A stretch of 64,000 nt of DNA from Pisaster brevispinus (Eukaryota; Echinodermata; Asteroidea; Forcipulatida; Asteriidae). The translations under genes were made by a program, and so were the position numbers. The notes under the pieces were generated by a model. It was not told the origin of the DNA, made no database searches, and worked only from the letters and a program-made list of their open reading frames with translations. Below, piece by piece: positions 1 through 10,975 of this stretch. Position 1 is the first letter of the stretch. Each line of letters starts with the position of its first letter. Location: the NCBI GenBank assembly GCA_023634235.1, contig JAMKCF010000001.1, positions 17,122,258-17,186,257 of the forward strand, read 5' to 3'.

Positions 1-804
1 ATCCTCCGGATCCATGCCTGGTTTAGCCTACGGTTAATTTTGATATTACTTGCAGTTGTGGACCCAGGAACTTTGCGGGCGGGGTGGGGGATCAGGCCTT
101 CAGATGCGCATTGGCCACTCTTTGCACACTCGCTCACCATACACAAATAATAACCCCCGAAGAACGTCATCTTAAAAAACAAAAAAATTAACTGATTATT
201 ATTACAATAATAAATATATGTTGTGTGTCAGAGCACGGAGGAAGGGTCAGAGCAGGAGGGGGGGGGGGAGGTTGACCCCACACCCCCTTTGTAGGCTCGC
301 GCCTGCTATGTTATGGAAAGAATGGAAACATTTTTAATACATAGCCTTACCATGGTGCAACAAATGACTTTCAACGACTGTCGTAGTAGCACACAACTGG
401 CTCAATGGAAAATCATAACCTTCTCATGTATGAACATAATAATGAATGACTATAGTACGTGGAAGAAGGAATTCCTTCCTCCATGAGTAGTAATAAGCCT
501 TTTTATAGTAGGCGATTCCAAACCGAAGACGTCCGTCTGTAAATTCCTATACGGGAATTTGTCGTCAGTCAAAAAGCCAAATTGAGTGCCTAATTTTATC
601 TGTTTCTAGCTCCATGTTTTGATTGAATATTATGGAGAATTGGAAATTAATTATAATTCCCCCGTAAAGTTGAGCCTTATTTTTGATCTGTGACATCATT
701 GTTGTTTTTGTAAACAATGGCGTAGGAAGGGTTTCAAATAAAAAATAATGAAATTTTACACCTATTTTTTGATGATATAGACTGATTTGTTTTCATACTC
801 ATAC
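1..804. other. Intergenic, no gene seen
   Basis: Left edge of the window. It is AT-rich, with a short poly-G tract near 258-270 and a C-rich tract just after it. I see no convincing exon, RNA gene or element end. Confidence 0.5.
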
Positions 805-807
805 TTA

Positions 808-1853
808 GACCGCGTTCACACTTGATCCAGCAAGGGCGATCAACGGAGGATCAGATCCTGCAAGGGCGATCAAACTGATCGCGGATGCGTTCACACTTGA
901 GTCTGATCGCGCATTGATCCCCCTTTGCCCGACCGTCGGTTCAACGGAAGTTCCACACTACTCGTGTGACAGGTCAACTGAGCCACACCGCTCCTCTTGT
1001 TGTGGTCCACTATCTTCTTATAATCCCGTTTCATGTTTTTCATTTTGTTTTTTATTTCTTTCGGAGTTCTTTCGAAACCCATCTCTGACATCTTTGACGC
1101 TATGTTTTTGAACAAGGCAGTGTTTTTTGTGGTACCATCCAACTTACCACGAATCTCTTCGCTGGCCCAGATGTCCAAAAAACATGCCAGCTCCCCCTCC
1201 GACCACATTCGACCCCGTACAACAGCAGCAGCTTCAGCCATGTCGTACAAGAAATAACGTAAACAACCACCAACAACACTAAACCTTAAGTGTACTATAA
1301 CACTGCGACAAGAAAATACAAAATATGGATACACAAAATGGTTTTCAAATACTAATGAAAACCGTGGTATTATGATAAAAAAACACGAAAGCCTGATGAG
1401 AAGGAAACTGGTCGATGCATAGAGGTAGAAATTGTCGAAGCATGTGGTTCTTCACGCACGGTTGTTGCATGCAGAACAGGGATGCAAATGCCAAGTACCA
1501 TTCAATTCGTGTAATGTTCTTTTGTGCACAGAAATGCTGTGTTACTGTTACGTGTTGGAACCAGTGTAATAAAGGGACGCTCTCATTGCATTCTCTATGG
1601 CATAACCAACACTTGGTTGTTTACAAGCTTTCGCAGTTTATTTTAACTCGCGCTCCAGTCCGTTCACACGAAGTTTTTGATCCACCTTGCAGGATCAGAT
1701 CCTCCTTTGATCCCGCAATAAAGGGGGATCAAAAAGGAGGATCAGATCCTGATCGCTCTTGCGTTCACACTAGCTGTTGATCGCCCTTTGATCGCCCTTA
1801 CAGGATCTGATCCTCCTTTGATCGCCCTTGCCGGATCAAGTGTGAACGCGGTC
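808..1853. mobile_element. Non-autonomous PIF/Harbinger DNA transposon with TIRs
   Basis: The element is 1,046 bp. It begins GACCGCGTTCACACTTGATC and ends with the reverse complement of this sequence. It is flanked by a perfect 3-bp TTA direct duplication (805-807 and 1854-1856), the TWA-type target duplication of PIF/Harbinger. Subterminal sequence is packed with palindromic GGATCAGATCC and GCAAGGGCGATCAA modules in both orientations (808-920 and 1665-1853). The only coding content is a Myb/SANT-like ORF on the minus strand. No DDE transposase ORF is visible, so the copy would need a transposase supplied elsewhere. The family call rests on TIR, TSD and the Myb ORF together. Confidence 0.75.
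891..1241 (-). CDS. Harbinger-type Myb/SANT-like DNA-binding protein (probably truncated)
   Basis: I start at the ATG at 1241, where similarity to the family begins; the frame stays open to 1334 without a better start. The first ~85 residues have the trihelical Myb/SANT-like pattern: an early Trp (RMWSEGELACFLDIW), an LDGTTKN turn, then a basic helix ending KNMKRDYKKIVDHNKRSG. In PIF/Harbinger elements such a protein works with the transposase, binding the ends and aiding nuclear import. After HNKRSG the reading frame runs into TIR sequence and loses resemblance to a protein. The original ORF was therefore either spliced here or truncated when the transposase part was deleted. Confidence 0.6.
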   Translation of the reverse strand: MAEAAAVVRGRMWSEGELACFLDIWASEEIRGKLDGTTKNTALFKNIASKMSEMGFERTPKEIKNKMKNMKRDYKKIVDHNKRSGVAQLTCHTSSVELPLNRRSGKGGSMRDQTQV

Positions 1854-1856
1854 TTA

Positions 1857-3440
1857 GGAAACTAAGTTTGACCAGTTAGAGGCCCCCTCTTAAATGTATA
1901 ACTCAAGTAAAATTGTTTACCAAATATGTTTAAAAGCCCTAGTTGGTAAGTAATTATTATTATTTTGTATTATTATTTTATTATTATTATAAAACTGTAG
2001 TGTCATTGGTCAACCCCACTGATACGGGAACAAATAGACAGCTGAAACTGCAGCATCATGAATCTGAAGATACACGTTAGTAATCTGTTTCTTGGCATGG
2101 TATGATTGCTACTATAAAGGCCAAGTAAAAAAAATAAACATGTTTAGCGTCCCCGCCCGTTTCCTTTTTGGCCTCCGCATGGATTTTTTTATTATAAAAA
2201 AAACCCCTAAAAAAACACTACTATGGTTTTTTTTTAGAAATAAGGTAAAAATAAATAAAAAATCATGAAATAAAACCACTTAAAGTGCTCCAGATTGCAC
2301 AGTACAATAGTTAAAATCTAACATAAACATCAAGCAAAAACATGGGCCTTGCTTCAATTCGGCGCACTCTTCTACCAAACGTGCAAAAAACTTGTCAAAC
2401 TGTGGAAAGCACTATAGAAACCTTGAAACCTCGAAATGACACCTCAAGATTAATGTTTTTTATTTTCCAACTTTAAATTTATTCTTGTAAAAATGAGCCA
2501 GGCCTATGGGGTTACTAAACAAACTATTGAAATCACTGTAAACAAGTTTTTATTTTTTTAATTAGTTTTTATTAGTTTTTGCATTTTTTTCCTCCATGGT
2601 TTTCAGTTGTTTTCACCTGGCTGGATTTTCATCCCTTCATGGCTTGACCCTCCCCCGGCGTTATGTATATTTACTCACATAACACCATCAAATATGCACC
2701 CCCCCCCCTCGATGATTAAAAAACAGGATGGCATTACGTAATAGTAGTTGAGAGCCCATAAAATACCAGCACCCACATAAACAGTGGCTTTGACCATTCA
2801 GCTCCTGAGGCGCCAAGTTTGTAATCTATCATCACGCTTAGCTGAGCAAGCTTGGCTGCACAGGGTGACCACAAGCCTGACTCATACTTGAACCGGATGA
2901 ACAACCTGGGCACAATACAGATCGGCTTGCAAAAACTAGTTGCGACGTATTTCGAAAGTTTCTCAAAGTTTCAAATCCTACTTCTCTCGAAAGTGTTTGC
3001 TCTTCAGTTTGAACATGCTCCAGCAGAGTTTTCCATGCTGGTAATGACTTCTTGATAAACAATGGACAAAACAGACAACGACAATTAGGTATGTTTATTT
3101 CCTAGCTCTCAAGCTTTTGTTTTTTGTTTTGCTGGCATACCAATATAACAACCCAATAAAAACTTCCATTTTAAGGCCAAGTTAAGACAACAAATAAATA
3201 AATAATAAAGGGCTTCATTAATCTTACATTGCAACATTTTTCTTCACAAAATGACAAGAATATTTTCAATAAATGTTTATTTTATTAATTTTTTGTGACT
3301 TTGTAAAGAAACAAACGAAACAACCACAATATATAATCTGTTACTATACTCTAACACTATTCCATCATGGTTTGATACGATTTCAGAAATTTGAATACTG
3401 ATTATGGCATGTTCCGCTAGCATTTCATGACTTAAAACAG
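1857..3440. other. Noncoding interval with A/T-rich simple sequence
   Basis: It contains a short ATT microsatellite near 1957-1995, many A and T runs, and a dispersed repeat (listed separately). Two overlapping ORFs of about 70 codons on opposite strands at 2838-3062 show no family features or splice context, so I do not call them genes. Confidence 0.4.
2115..2240 (+). repeat. Dispersed repeat, copy 1 (partner at 14110)
   Basis: This segment and 14110-14240 share the same order of motifs: GGCCAAGTAAAA, an A-rich stretch, AAACATG, then CCTCGC/CCCCGC followed by TCCTTTTTGGC and a T-rich tail. Both copies are on the plus strand and about 12 kb apart. No terminal repeats or target duplications are obvious. 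Confidence 0.5.
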
Positions 3441-3448
3441 AATTTGGA

Positions 3449-3629
3449 TTATATCACGTTTTATTAGCAATTTATGACAAAAAGGTGCAAAAAATGAAAA
3501 AAAATCTTTAAAAATCATGTGATGACGTCATTATGACGTCATTTCAAAAATCACAAGAACTTGCCAATATCTAACAACCTACCAAGTTTCAACATGATCG
3601 CACTTATACTTCGGGAGATATATGACTTC
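3449..3629 (+). repeat. Direct repeat unit A1 (~180 bp, partner at 4380)
   Basis: From GGATTATATCACGTTTT to ACTTCGGGAGATA this segment matches 4380-4557 at most positions, with a 931-bp offset. Each copy contains TGACGTCA-type palindromes in tandem (ATGACGTCAT). The spacing could mean a tandem duplication of a ~930-bp unit or direct terminal repeats of an old element. Confidence 0.6.
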
Positions 3630-4379
3630 AAAAAAGGCACATTTAATGCTGCGTCACGTGACCCCCGATGACGTCATTGATCTGAAACTTCACACATGAT
3701 GGCTGCCCGACGATCAACATATGTGTAAATTTTCAAGTGATTACACAAAACTTCTCCACACACATCTTCAAAAAGTCCATTTTGAACAGTTTTCAACCTG
3801 CCGCTAGAGGGCGCTCGTGTGTATCATAACGTCATCGGTATTTTTTTTTAAATGCACACCCTTGCCAGACACTTGCATCGTTGAAAGCATTTTTATCACA
3901 TTTAGCACTTTTGAATTACAAGGCACTTCCCGTTTCGACCGGAAGTAGAGGTCATGTGAATAAAATGAAGACCGAATTTATCCCTATACAATCCCGCAAA
4001 CAGAAACCTACGGTCTCTTGTGGCTGATTTCCTACAGATTTTCAAATATTTAAAATAGAAACCTTCAAGATGACGTCACATGACAGGTGATGACGTCATC
4101 ATGACAATTGTTTTAGGAACATTATTGCACCTATGCCTTTCATCAGTGAAGGTTTCATTGCAATTGCTCTTTAGGAACTATGCAAAAGACCGCTTAGAAC
4201 GAATCGTGCGTTATCTCATGGACTTTCTGTCTGAAAAATACAAATAAAACTAGACATAGTTGCATTTGTGCCCAAATACCGAGCTGTTTCGCCATAACTT
4301 TTTCAAATTACTCAACTGAATATGAAAGTTTTTTTGTATTCAAAGCAGTTATGACGTATTAAGCCTGTATTAAAGAATT

Positions 4380-4557
4380 TGGATTATATCACGTTTTGTT
4401 AGCAATTTATGACTAAAAGGTGCAAAAGATTGAAAAAAATCATTAAAAATCATGTGATGATGTCATCATGACGTCATTTCAAAATTTACAAGAATTTGCC
4501 AATATTTAACAACCTACCAAGTTTCAACATGATCGCACTAATACTTCGGGAGATAAA
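4380..4557 (+). repeat. Direct repeat unit A2 (~180 bp, partner at 3449)
   Basis: Second copy of the repeat at 3449-3629, in the same orientation and slightly diverged (for example GATGATGTCATCATGACGTC in place of two intact palindromes). The interval between the copies, 3630-4379, holds more ACCGGAAGT and GATGACGTCA modules and no ORF. Confidence 0.6.
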
Positions 4558-4597
4558 CGATCTTTGTAAATAGCGCTGTAGCCGACTGTTCCGCGCC

Positions 4598-4735
4598 ATG
4601 AGTCATAAGGTTCAACGTCCACGAAGCCCTTGGTACATACAGCACGAAGCCTTTGTGTACAGTCCCACGTAACGGAAACTCATAAGGTTCAAAGTCCAAG
4701 AAGCCTGTGTGCCACGCAACGGAAACATTCCACAA
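4598..4735 (+). repeat. Short tandem duplication (two ~75-bp units)
   Basis: The block CTCATAAGGTTCAA(C/A)GTCCA(C/A)GAAGCC appears at ~4603 and ~4679, each followed by GTGTGCCACG/GTCCCACG-like sequence and ACGGAAAC. The units are imperfect and adjacent. I see no coding capacity. Confidence 0.45.
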
Positions 4736-5349
4736 GCTGGATGGCGCTATACCAAATAACTGTTCATGCTCTTATACTGCTCTGGGATTGTTTTATTTGG
4801 TCGCTCTGTGACAGATGCCGCCTCGGAAATCTTCATCATTTAAAGTTTAAATCTTAAAAATACAAACTCATTCAAAGTTCAGTGTGAATTTACTTCTGTT
4901 GTGCTCGTCTGATGGCTTAATGGAAAACAAGGAATAAAAGAGGATGTTTTACTGAGATGTCCACCTGCTTTAGGGATTAGTATGACTTTTACTAAGTGAC
5001 AAAAACTTCAACTAAAAAAGAACGACATTTGTTTGTTTCTCATCAAACACCGAGACCCACGTCACGTTGATCGACGTGACCTAGGCTGCCAAAGGCGCAC
5101 TTAAGCCCGCTGAGTATGCCCTTCAGACACAGTGATTAAAATGGTAAGCTTTATTTCAAAATCACCGTTAAAAAGAGGGGGCATTCCTTTTATTCGTCTA
5201 CAATAATGTTGATATGTTTCGTCCATGAACTTGCCTAGTGTTGTTGTTTTTTTTTTACATTAAAAAAATATTATTTTATCATGGTTTAATTTTCAACTAT
5301 CGGATTGAATTGATGCTAATACCCGTTCAGGTATAATATGTATACGTAC

Positions 5350-5930
5350 TGTGTATGAAAAAAACATAACTCGTGAACCAAAAAGGGTTTTGACTTTAAG
5401 CTAACCATTTACTTAGACCTTAGTGTGTCAATGAAACCACAGAGGTTTTCGGCATGATGACGTCATCAATGACGTCATAACATTAAATCAATGTTTTAAT
5501 TTTTACAAAAAAACATGTGGAAAACTGTAACTGCTACATACCAGATCTTTGGTCCATGTGAAAGACCCTGAGTGTATTTTTTAATTTTACACAAAGTGTG
5601 ACCCTCTGTGACCTTTACTTCTGGTCGAAACTGAAAGATGCTTATTCCATACTTAAAAACCTCAGATCCCATTAACCAAAAAAGGGTTGAGACCTAAAAC
5701 TTTACACACTTAGACCCGAGTGTGTAGATGAAACCGCAGTTATTTTCGGGATGATGACGACTCGATGGCGTCCTTACATTAAATTAACGTTTAATATGTA
5801 AACAATTTATATCCGGAGAACCAAAATATTGTTATATATATAACTTGCACCATCCCCAATGATTACACAAACTGTCTCCCTGTGAGCTTCAATTCTGGTC
5901 AAAACTGAGAGCTTAAGTGAAAATAATCAT
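5350..5930 (+). repeat. Imperfect tandem repeat, two ~290-bp units
   Basis: Both units run through AACCAAAAA(A)GGGTT, ACTTAGACC, GTGTGTAGATGAAACC or its variant, TTTTCGG(C/G)ATGATGACG, a TTAAAT stretch, and TTCTGGTC(G/A)AAACTGA. Unit 1 begins near 5350 and unit 2 near 5650. The first keeps two TGACGTCA palindromes that the second has lost. Confidence 0.5.
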
Positions 5931-7470
5931 TCCCGGTCCTCGTTTTGAGGCCTGCAAACAATATGATCTTGAAATCAGATGGTCCCTCTATATCGAATAC
6001 AGTTTTACCCATAGGACTTTCAATTCCAGCAAAACAATAACTAAAAGCCTGCAACAATTTCAAAAACTTAGCTGATACTTATGAATCTCAATGTCTTGAT
6101 AGTAAAATGAGCTATAAAAACGGAAATATTTCATAAGTTTTTTAATTTATCAAAGTTTTTTATTTCAAATACGAAATCTTCTACCATTTACTTTATGTAT
6201 CAATTTGTCGTAGTAAGTTATGTTTTTTTCGGTTTTCTCTTCGAAAACACTTCCTCAGCTAACTCGAAAATGTCTACACCAAACACCTTGTTTTTGTTAT
6301 GCAACAAAAACTTATGTCTAGTTGTATTAAATTGTTTTTCTATTAGGTGGCTAAAAGCAATCCAGCGGAAGTTACACAAAGGTTTATTTATACAAATTTA
6401 GACAAGGGTTTTACACTGAAAGCTGTGTGCTGTTGTCTTCTTTAGCAAATAAATAATTGGTAAAATAGAATGGTATTAATACAAAGTACCAAAGTGATTT
6501 CGTTTGCCTTGTCCCGTTGGTGGTCTGTTATCCAGTTTAATTAATCAAAGTATGAAGTTCATCAAAAACCATCGAAAAGAAAATGACAAACTAAAAAAAG
6601 GAACAAAATTACATGACCATTAATTTGGTAAACCTATTTATGTACACAATCATTTAAAATATCAGAAAAGGTCATTTGAGGTTGTAAAATGCTGCATACT
6701 TGAAAGGTTTTAAACACAAGGAATATATTTAGGAAGTGTCATATAATTTAATCAGGTAAAACTATGGAAAATTTATTGAAATTTTCTTTTGATGTAGCGC
6801 TTCCTTTGTATCCAGGATGTCAGTAGTACGGCATAGACTGACAATCTACCAGGGTATGGGTGTTAGGTAATGTAAGGAAACCAAGTGCGCCCTCAGTGTT
6901 TACATCAGTACTCCAACTTTTGTGATTTACTGTAAAAAGTTAACTTTGGGGTCGCGACCTGTATACTGACTGTGCTGTGCTATATTGATTGTGTATTGTG
7001 TGCTAGTGCTATAGCATTGGAGGATTAAAATCAGTACAGGAGATTATTTTATATTTTACACGTCCTCTTATGGAATTTGTTGCTGTTATTGTATTCTGGT
7101 GAATCCTCGTCCTTTTTAAATGGAGGACCGGCCTCCTTCCCGTGTCTCTGCAGAATGGCGTCATAGACAGGATTGAGCATTCCGCCAGTTTTAAAAAAAT
7201 TTCCATTTTTTCCCATTTTGGATTTGTCTATGCATTTTCAACTTTGTGATGATGTGTTACTTGCCGTGGAATATTTAAACCTTTTCGCGTATAATTGTCG
7301 CGATCTATGGTTGTGATGGTCACCATTTAGCTTTTTGCTATCCCTGCATTGACTAAGGACTTCATCAACGGATTTATATTTTTTATTTACATTGTTTGTG
7401 TGCAATTTGTATTGTAAAATTCTATCCAAGTAGAATTGTTTGTAATATTTGACATTCTTATCCAAGCTAA
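5931..7470. other. Intergenic, no gene seen
   Basis: AT-rich sequence without a convincing exon. A ~45-bp block at 7113-7158 (GGAGGACCGGCCTCCTTCCC then CTCTGCAGAA) recurs at 12584-12625, so it belongs to a dispersed repeat. Confidence 0.4.
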
Positions 7471-7477
7471 TATGCAG

Positions 7478-7499
7478 ATAATAATAATAATAATAATAC
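7478..7499. repeat. (ATA/TTA)n tail of the LINE
   Basis: About seven ATA units lie directly next to the LINE 3' terminal sequence. On the element's strand this is a TAT repeat forming its 3' tail. Confidence 0.7.
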
Positions 7500-7640
7500 A
7501 CTGCTTTTATATAGCGCTTCACACAGATAGTCTCGAAGCGCTTTACAAGAAAAAAAATCAATACAAAATACCAATAATACTAATCAACAAATTAATTAAT
7601 GAAAGCATAAACACAAGAAGCAGCAGAAAACAACAGATAA

Positions 7641-10600
7641 TTAATTGAATAAATATGTTTTCAGCAGTGATTTGAACTGATTTTCAGTCTTGGCAGTTTT
7701 AATGTGGTTTGGCAGAGAGTTCCAGAGTACAGGTGATGAGTGTGCGAAAGAGCGATGACCATTAGTCTTTGTACGTGTGACTGGTGTTTGTAGTTGTGAT
7801 GAAGAGGTAGAGCGAAGATTGCGAGATGGTTTGTGAGTGTGAATGAGTTCTTGAAGATACTCAGGTGAAGATCCATTGATGCACTTATATGTAATAAGGA
7901 GAAGCTTGAATTGGATTCGTTTGCTGACTGGTAACCAGTGAAGTGATCTGAGTATTGGTGTGATGTGATGCCGGGATGGTGTACGGGTGACGAGTCTGGC
8001 AGCAGAGTTCTGAATTCGCTGAAGTTTTGAAATTAGTGAATCCGGTAGACAGTGCAGAAGGCTGTTGCAAAAATCCAGGCGACAAGAAACAAAAGCATGA
8101 ACAAGTTTTTCAGTTGTTTCTTGATCAATTGATTTCCGGATTTGTCCGATCTTGTGGAGAGCTAGAGAGGATGAGCGGCAGATGTTGTTGATGTGAGTGT
8201 GCATTTTGAGATTCGGAGTAACAGTGATTCCAAGATTGCGAGCACTACTGACAGGTTTTATGAGAGATTCACCAATACGAATACTTGTAATGGGTGAATG
8301 TTGTCTAAACTGGGAGGTTACATGGATTACTTCGGTCTTGGAGTCGTTTAGTTTAAGTCGGTTTGCTGTGGACCATGACTTGATATGCAAGAGACAGGAC
8401 TCCATCCTCTCTATTGCAGCAGGTCGCTGAGTTTCAGTTGTGGTTGTGTACAGTTGAATGTCATCCGCGTACACCATACATTTAATGCCGTAGGTTGCGA
8501 TGATGTCCTCAAGAGGTGATGTGTACAAGGTGAAACACAAGGGACCCAGAACAGAACCCTGTGGCACTCCGGTATTGACAAGACAGAAGGGCGAGAAGGC
8601 ATTATTGATATTGACAGATTGATGACGCTTAGAGAAATATGATGAGAACCAGTTCAATGCAAGGTCTGTGATGCCATAATTCTGTTGTAGACGATTGAGC
8701 ATGACATCGTGATCGATAGTGTCAAACGCTGCCGAATAGTCAAGGAGTACGAGAATCGACTCCTCACCGTTGTCAGCGGCGAGAAGCAAGTCGTTGTAGA
8801 CTCGTAGAAGTGCAGTCTCTACACTCCTACCTTTGCGATAGGCCGATTGAAGTTTGGTAGTCAAAGAATGTGTGGCCACGTGACTCCGAACCTGTGCAGC
8901 CACTGCCCGTTCAATGGTTTTTGCTAAGAATTTCAAGTTAGCGATTGGCCTGTAATTGTTGAAGATCTCGGGGTCGGCAGACTGTTTTTTGATCAGCGGT
9001 GTAATGTGAGCAGATTTAAGTGCCTCAGGGAAAACACCCCTTTGGAAACTCATATTGATGATCTTGGTAATAGTAGGAGTGAGTTCATTTATACAGGATT
9101 TGAGCAGCCAAGTTGGAATTGGATCGAGTTTACAGGACTTGGGTTGCGACTCCATGACGAGTTTCTTGATGGAGATCTCAGACAAGGAATGAAACTGGTC
9201 AAACACAGAACTTGTATATGGCTCTGGATCAGTAACAATGTTTACAGGTAAGCTGTCAAGTTCGTCTCTTAGAGCCTGGATCTTTGAGGCAAAAGAGTCA
9301 GCAAAGTGACAACATAACTCTGCGGTGGTGGTCGAACCGGAAGGCAAGATTTTCGATGAAGATGAGTTCATCCTATTCACCATTTGAAACAGCTGTTTTG
9401 AGTTGCAAGTATCGAAATGTAGTTTGTGATAATTGTTCTTTGCAGATGAGATGAGTTTACTGTAGCGTGAGCACTGTTCCTTGAAAATTTGCCTGTGAAC
9501 CTCCAGTTTGGAAGACTTCCAGCGTCGCTCATGGCGATTGAGAATGTCCTTCAGGGTCTGCTCATATTGCCGTACTAAACCCTCCAGGCTGGATGAGGGG
9601 GATGCAAACATTTCTGACTCTAAGATGTCGTTATGGAAAGCTTCAATGTCAATGTCACAGAAATTACGCTTTTGAACATTCACTTTAACTGCGCCAGGTA
9701 TCCCAATATTTAACTGGCAGGTGACAGCGGCGTGATCAGAGGGCAAGTATTGAGTAGTACAAACCGTGGACACAAAATTGGCAGTTAACCTTGTTATAAG
9801 AAGGTCGAGAGTGTGCCCAGCACAATGTGTTGGACCAGATACTAATTGTTTCAGTCCGGCAGAGTCCAATAGATCACAGAATGATGATGCCTCTCTGTCA
9901 GACTGATTGTCAATATGGAAATTGAAGTCACTGGCAAACAAAATATGATTAGGATCACATGTGACATTTTCTAGCAAAGTGGAGAACTCTTGCATGAAGA
10001 GCGGATATGTGGATTTCTTGTCAATTGACCGTTGGGGTCTGTACACTACCAACAATCGCAAGGGGGTGTTCAAACTTGTAGATAGTGACAAATCGATGTA
10101 CTCAAATGATGAAAACGAGGCAGTGTCATTTAAGCGGACATTGATACTCTTTTTGAGGCACACTAGAACACCCCCACCAGTTCTGTTTTGACGATGGATA
10201 TGGTGAAATTGGAAGTCAGGAAGAGTGTTGTTGAGGTCAGCAATAACACGGCTGTCTCGGTGATCACCACGCAACCAAGTCTCAGTGATTGCACAAATGT
10301 CGATACCATGATCAATGATCAATTCACCGATCAACGGTGTCTTTTGTTTGATAGAGCGAGCATTCCAAAGAGCAAAACTTGTGGTTCCGACGTGGTGTTG
10401 TGGGGAACGTGGGATGGGTACGAGGTTGTTATGATTGGTACCACTTTGACTAGCCTTCCTTTTAGATCGATTGAAGGTGTTAAACACTGGAATTAGTCTT
10501 GGCCGTTGCCTAGCTGGAGATCTATGTCCCCTACGGGTGGGTTTTGCAACACTTATTCCAAGTTCTCTGAGGTTATGATAGACAGTAAGTGGAACTCTGC

Positions 10601-10709
10601 TTTTTACTCGGCGAAGGCTGAGTAGTTCAGTGGCGTATATTAGCGGAGTCATCAATACGAAGAATGTCAGTAACAATAGAGTGAATCTGCGTGGTCTGGA
10701 ACTCCCCAT
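7641..10709 (-). CDS. L2/CR1-type LINE ORF2: AP endonuclease and reverse transcriptase
   Basis: 1,022 residues, unbroken. Residues ~107-340 form an APE-type endonuclease with WNARS (~115), ETW, VYRPQ, a DFN motif (SDFNFHID, ~260; most relatives have GDFN), TLDLL and PSDHAAV. Residues ~500-790 are the reverse transcriptase, with NYRPIANL, SAYRKGRSVETALL, LLDYSAAFDTIDH, GVPQGSVLGP and the catalytic YADD (~746). These are followed by the LKLNDSKTEVI and CNSLLHCLPDSLI blocks seen in the L2/Crack group. The protein nicks target DNA and copies its own RNA there (target-primed reverse transcription). The N-terminus begins with a basic stretch and a hydrophobic run (LLLLTFFVLMTPLIYA) resembling a signal anchor. 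No separate ORF1 is visible upstream. Confidence 0.88.
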   Translation of the reverse strand: MGSSRPRRFTLLLLTFFVLMTPLIYATELLSLRRVKSRVPLTVYHNLRELGISVAKPTRRGHRSPARQRPRLIPVFNTFNRSKRKASQSGTNHNNLVPIPRSPQHHVGTTSFALWNARSIKQKTPLIGELIIDHGIDICAITETWLRGDHRDSRVIADLNNTLPDFQFHHIHRQNRTGGGVLVCLKKSINVRLNDTASFSSFEYIDLSLSTSLNTPLRLLVVYRPQRSIDKKSTYPLFMQEFSTLLENVTCDPNHILFASDFNFHIDNQSDREASSFCDLLDSAGLKQLVSGPTHCAGHTLDLLITRLTANFVSTVCTTQYLPSDHAAVTCQLNIGIPGAVKVNVQKRNFCDIDIEAFHNDILESEMFASPSSSLEGLVRQYEQTLKDILNRHERRWKSSKLEVHRQIFKEQCSRYSKLISSAKNNYHKLHFDTCNSKQLFQMVNRMNSSSSKILPSGSTTTAELCCHFADSFASKIQALRDELDSLPVNIVTDPEPYTSSVFDQFHSLSEISIKKLVMESQPKSCKLDPIPTWLLKSCINELTPTITKIINMSFQRGVFPEALKSAHITPLIKKQSADPEIFNNYRPIANLKFLAKTIERAVAAQVRSHVATHSLTTKLQSAYRKGRSVETALLRVYNDLLLAADNGEESILVLLDYSAAFDTIDHDVMLNRLQQNYGITDLALNWFSSYFSKRHQSVNINNAFSPFCLVNTGVPQGSVLGPLCFTLYTSPLEDIIATYGIKCMVYADDIQLYTTTTETQRPAAIERMESCLLHIKSWSTANRLKLNDSKTEVIHVTSQFRQHSPITSIRIGESLIKPVSSARNLGITVTPNLKMHTHINNICRSSSLALHKIGQIRKSIDQETTEKLVHAFVSCRLDFCNSLLHCLPDSLISKLQRIQNSAARLVTRTPSRHHITPILRSLHWLPVSKRIQFKLLLITYKCINGSSPEYLQELIHTHKPSRNLRSTSSSQLQTPVTRTKTNGHRSFAHSSPVLWNSLPNHIKTAKTENQFKSLLKTYLFN

Positions 10710-10975
10710 GACAAGAATGGACGCACTGAAGCAACAACAGAGATGTCAGCAGATAGTAAGGTGGTCCCATGGGGAACATAACCGGAAGTAGAATTGAAAA
10801 ACCACGAAATGTCACCAAAATATTTGATCACAAATGTAGAAAGTTGGAAAACTGTCCTGTCGAATATACAGCATTCAAGCAATAGGCAGTTAGTATCTTA
10901 GTGAGAAGGTGAAGTCTGTGACTCCCCAAAACAAGGTAATTCGGGAGCAGTCTGACGAGTGCAACCTATACGGCG

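Larger units (their letters stand above)
7476..10975 (-). mobile_element. L2/CR1-type non-LTR retrotransposon (LINE)
   Basis: The element runs on the minus strand. A ~270-bp 5' region lies above 10709, followed by one long ORF and a short 3' region. Read on the minus strand, the 3' end holds AAGCGCT...AGCGCTATATAAA and then a TATTATT microsatellite (plus-strand 7478-7499). An ATT-repeat 3' tail instead of poly-A is typical of CR1/L2-type elements. The 5' limit near 10.97 kb is a guess, and no target duplication was found. The intact ORF suggests a young copy. Confidence 0.75.

Noticed and set aside
1389..1440. CTGATGA followed closely by GAAAC, hammerhead-like
   Set aside because: There is room for only four bases between the two core boxes, so no stem II can form. 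No stem I or stem III complementarity is present.
4605..4630. GGTTCAACGTCC resembling a tRNA/SINE B box
   Set aside because: No A box at the right distance and no cloverleaf. The sequence is part of a local tandem duplication.
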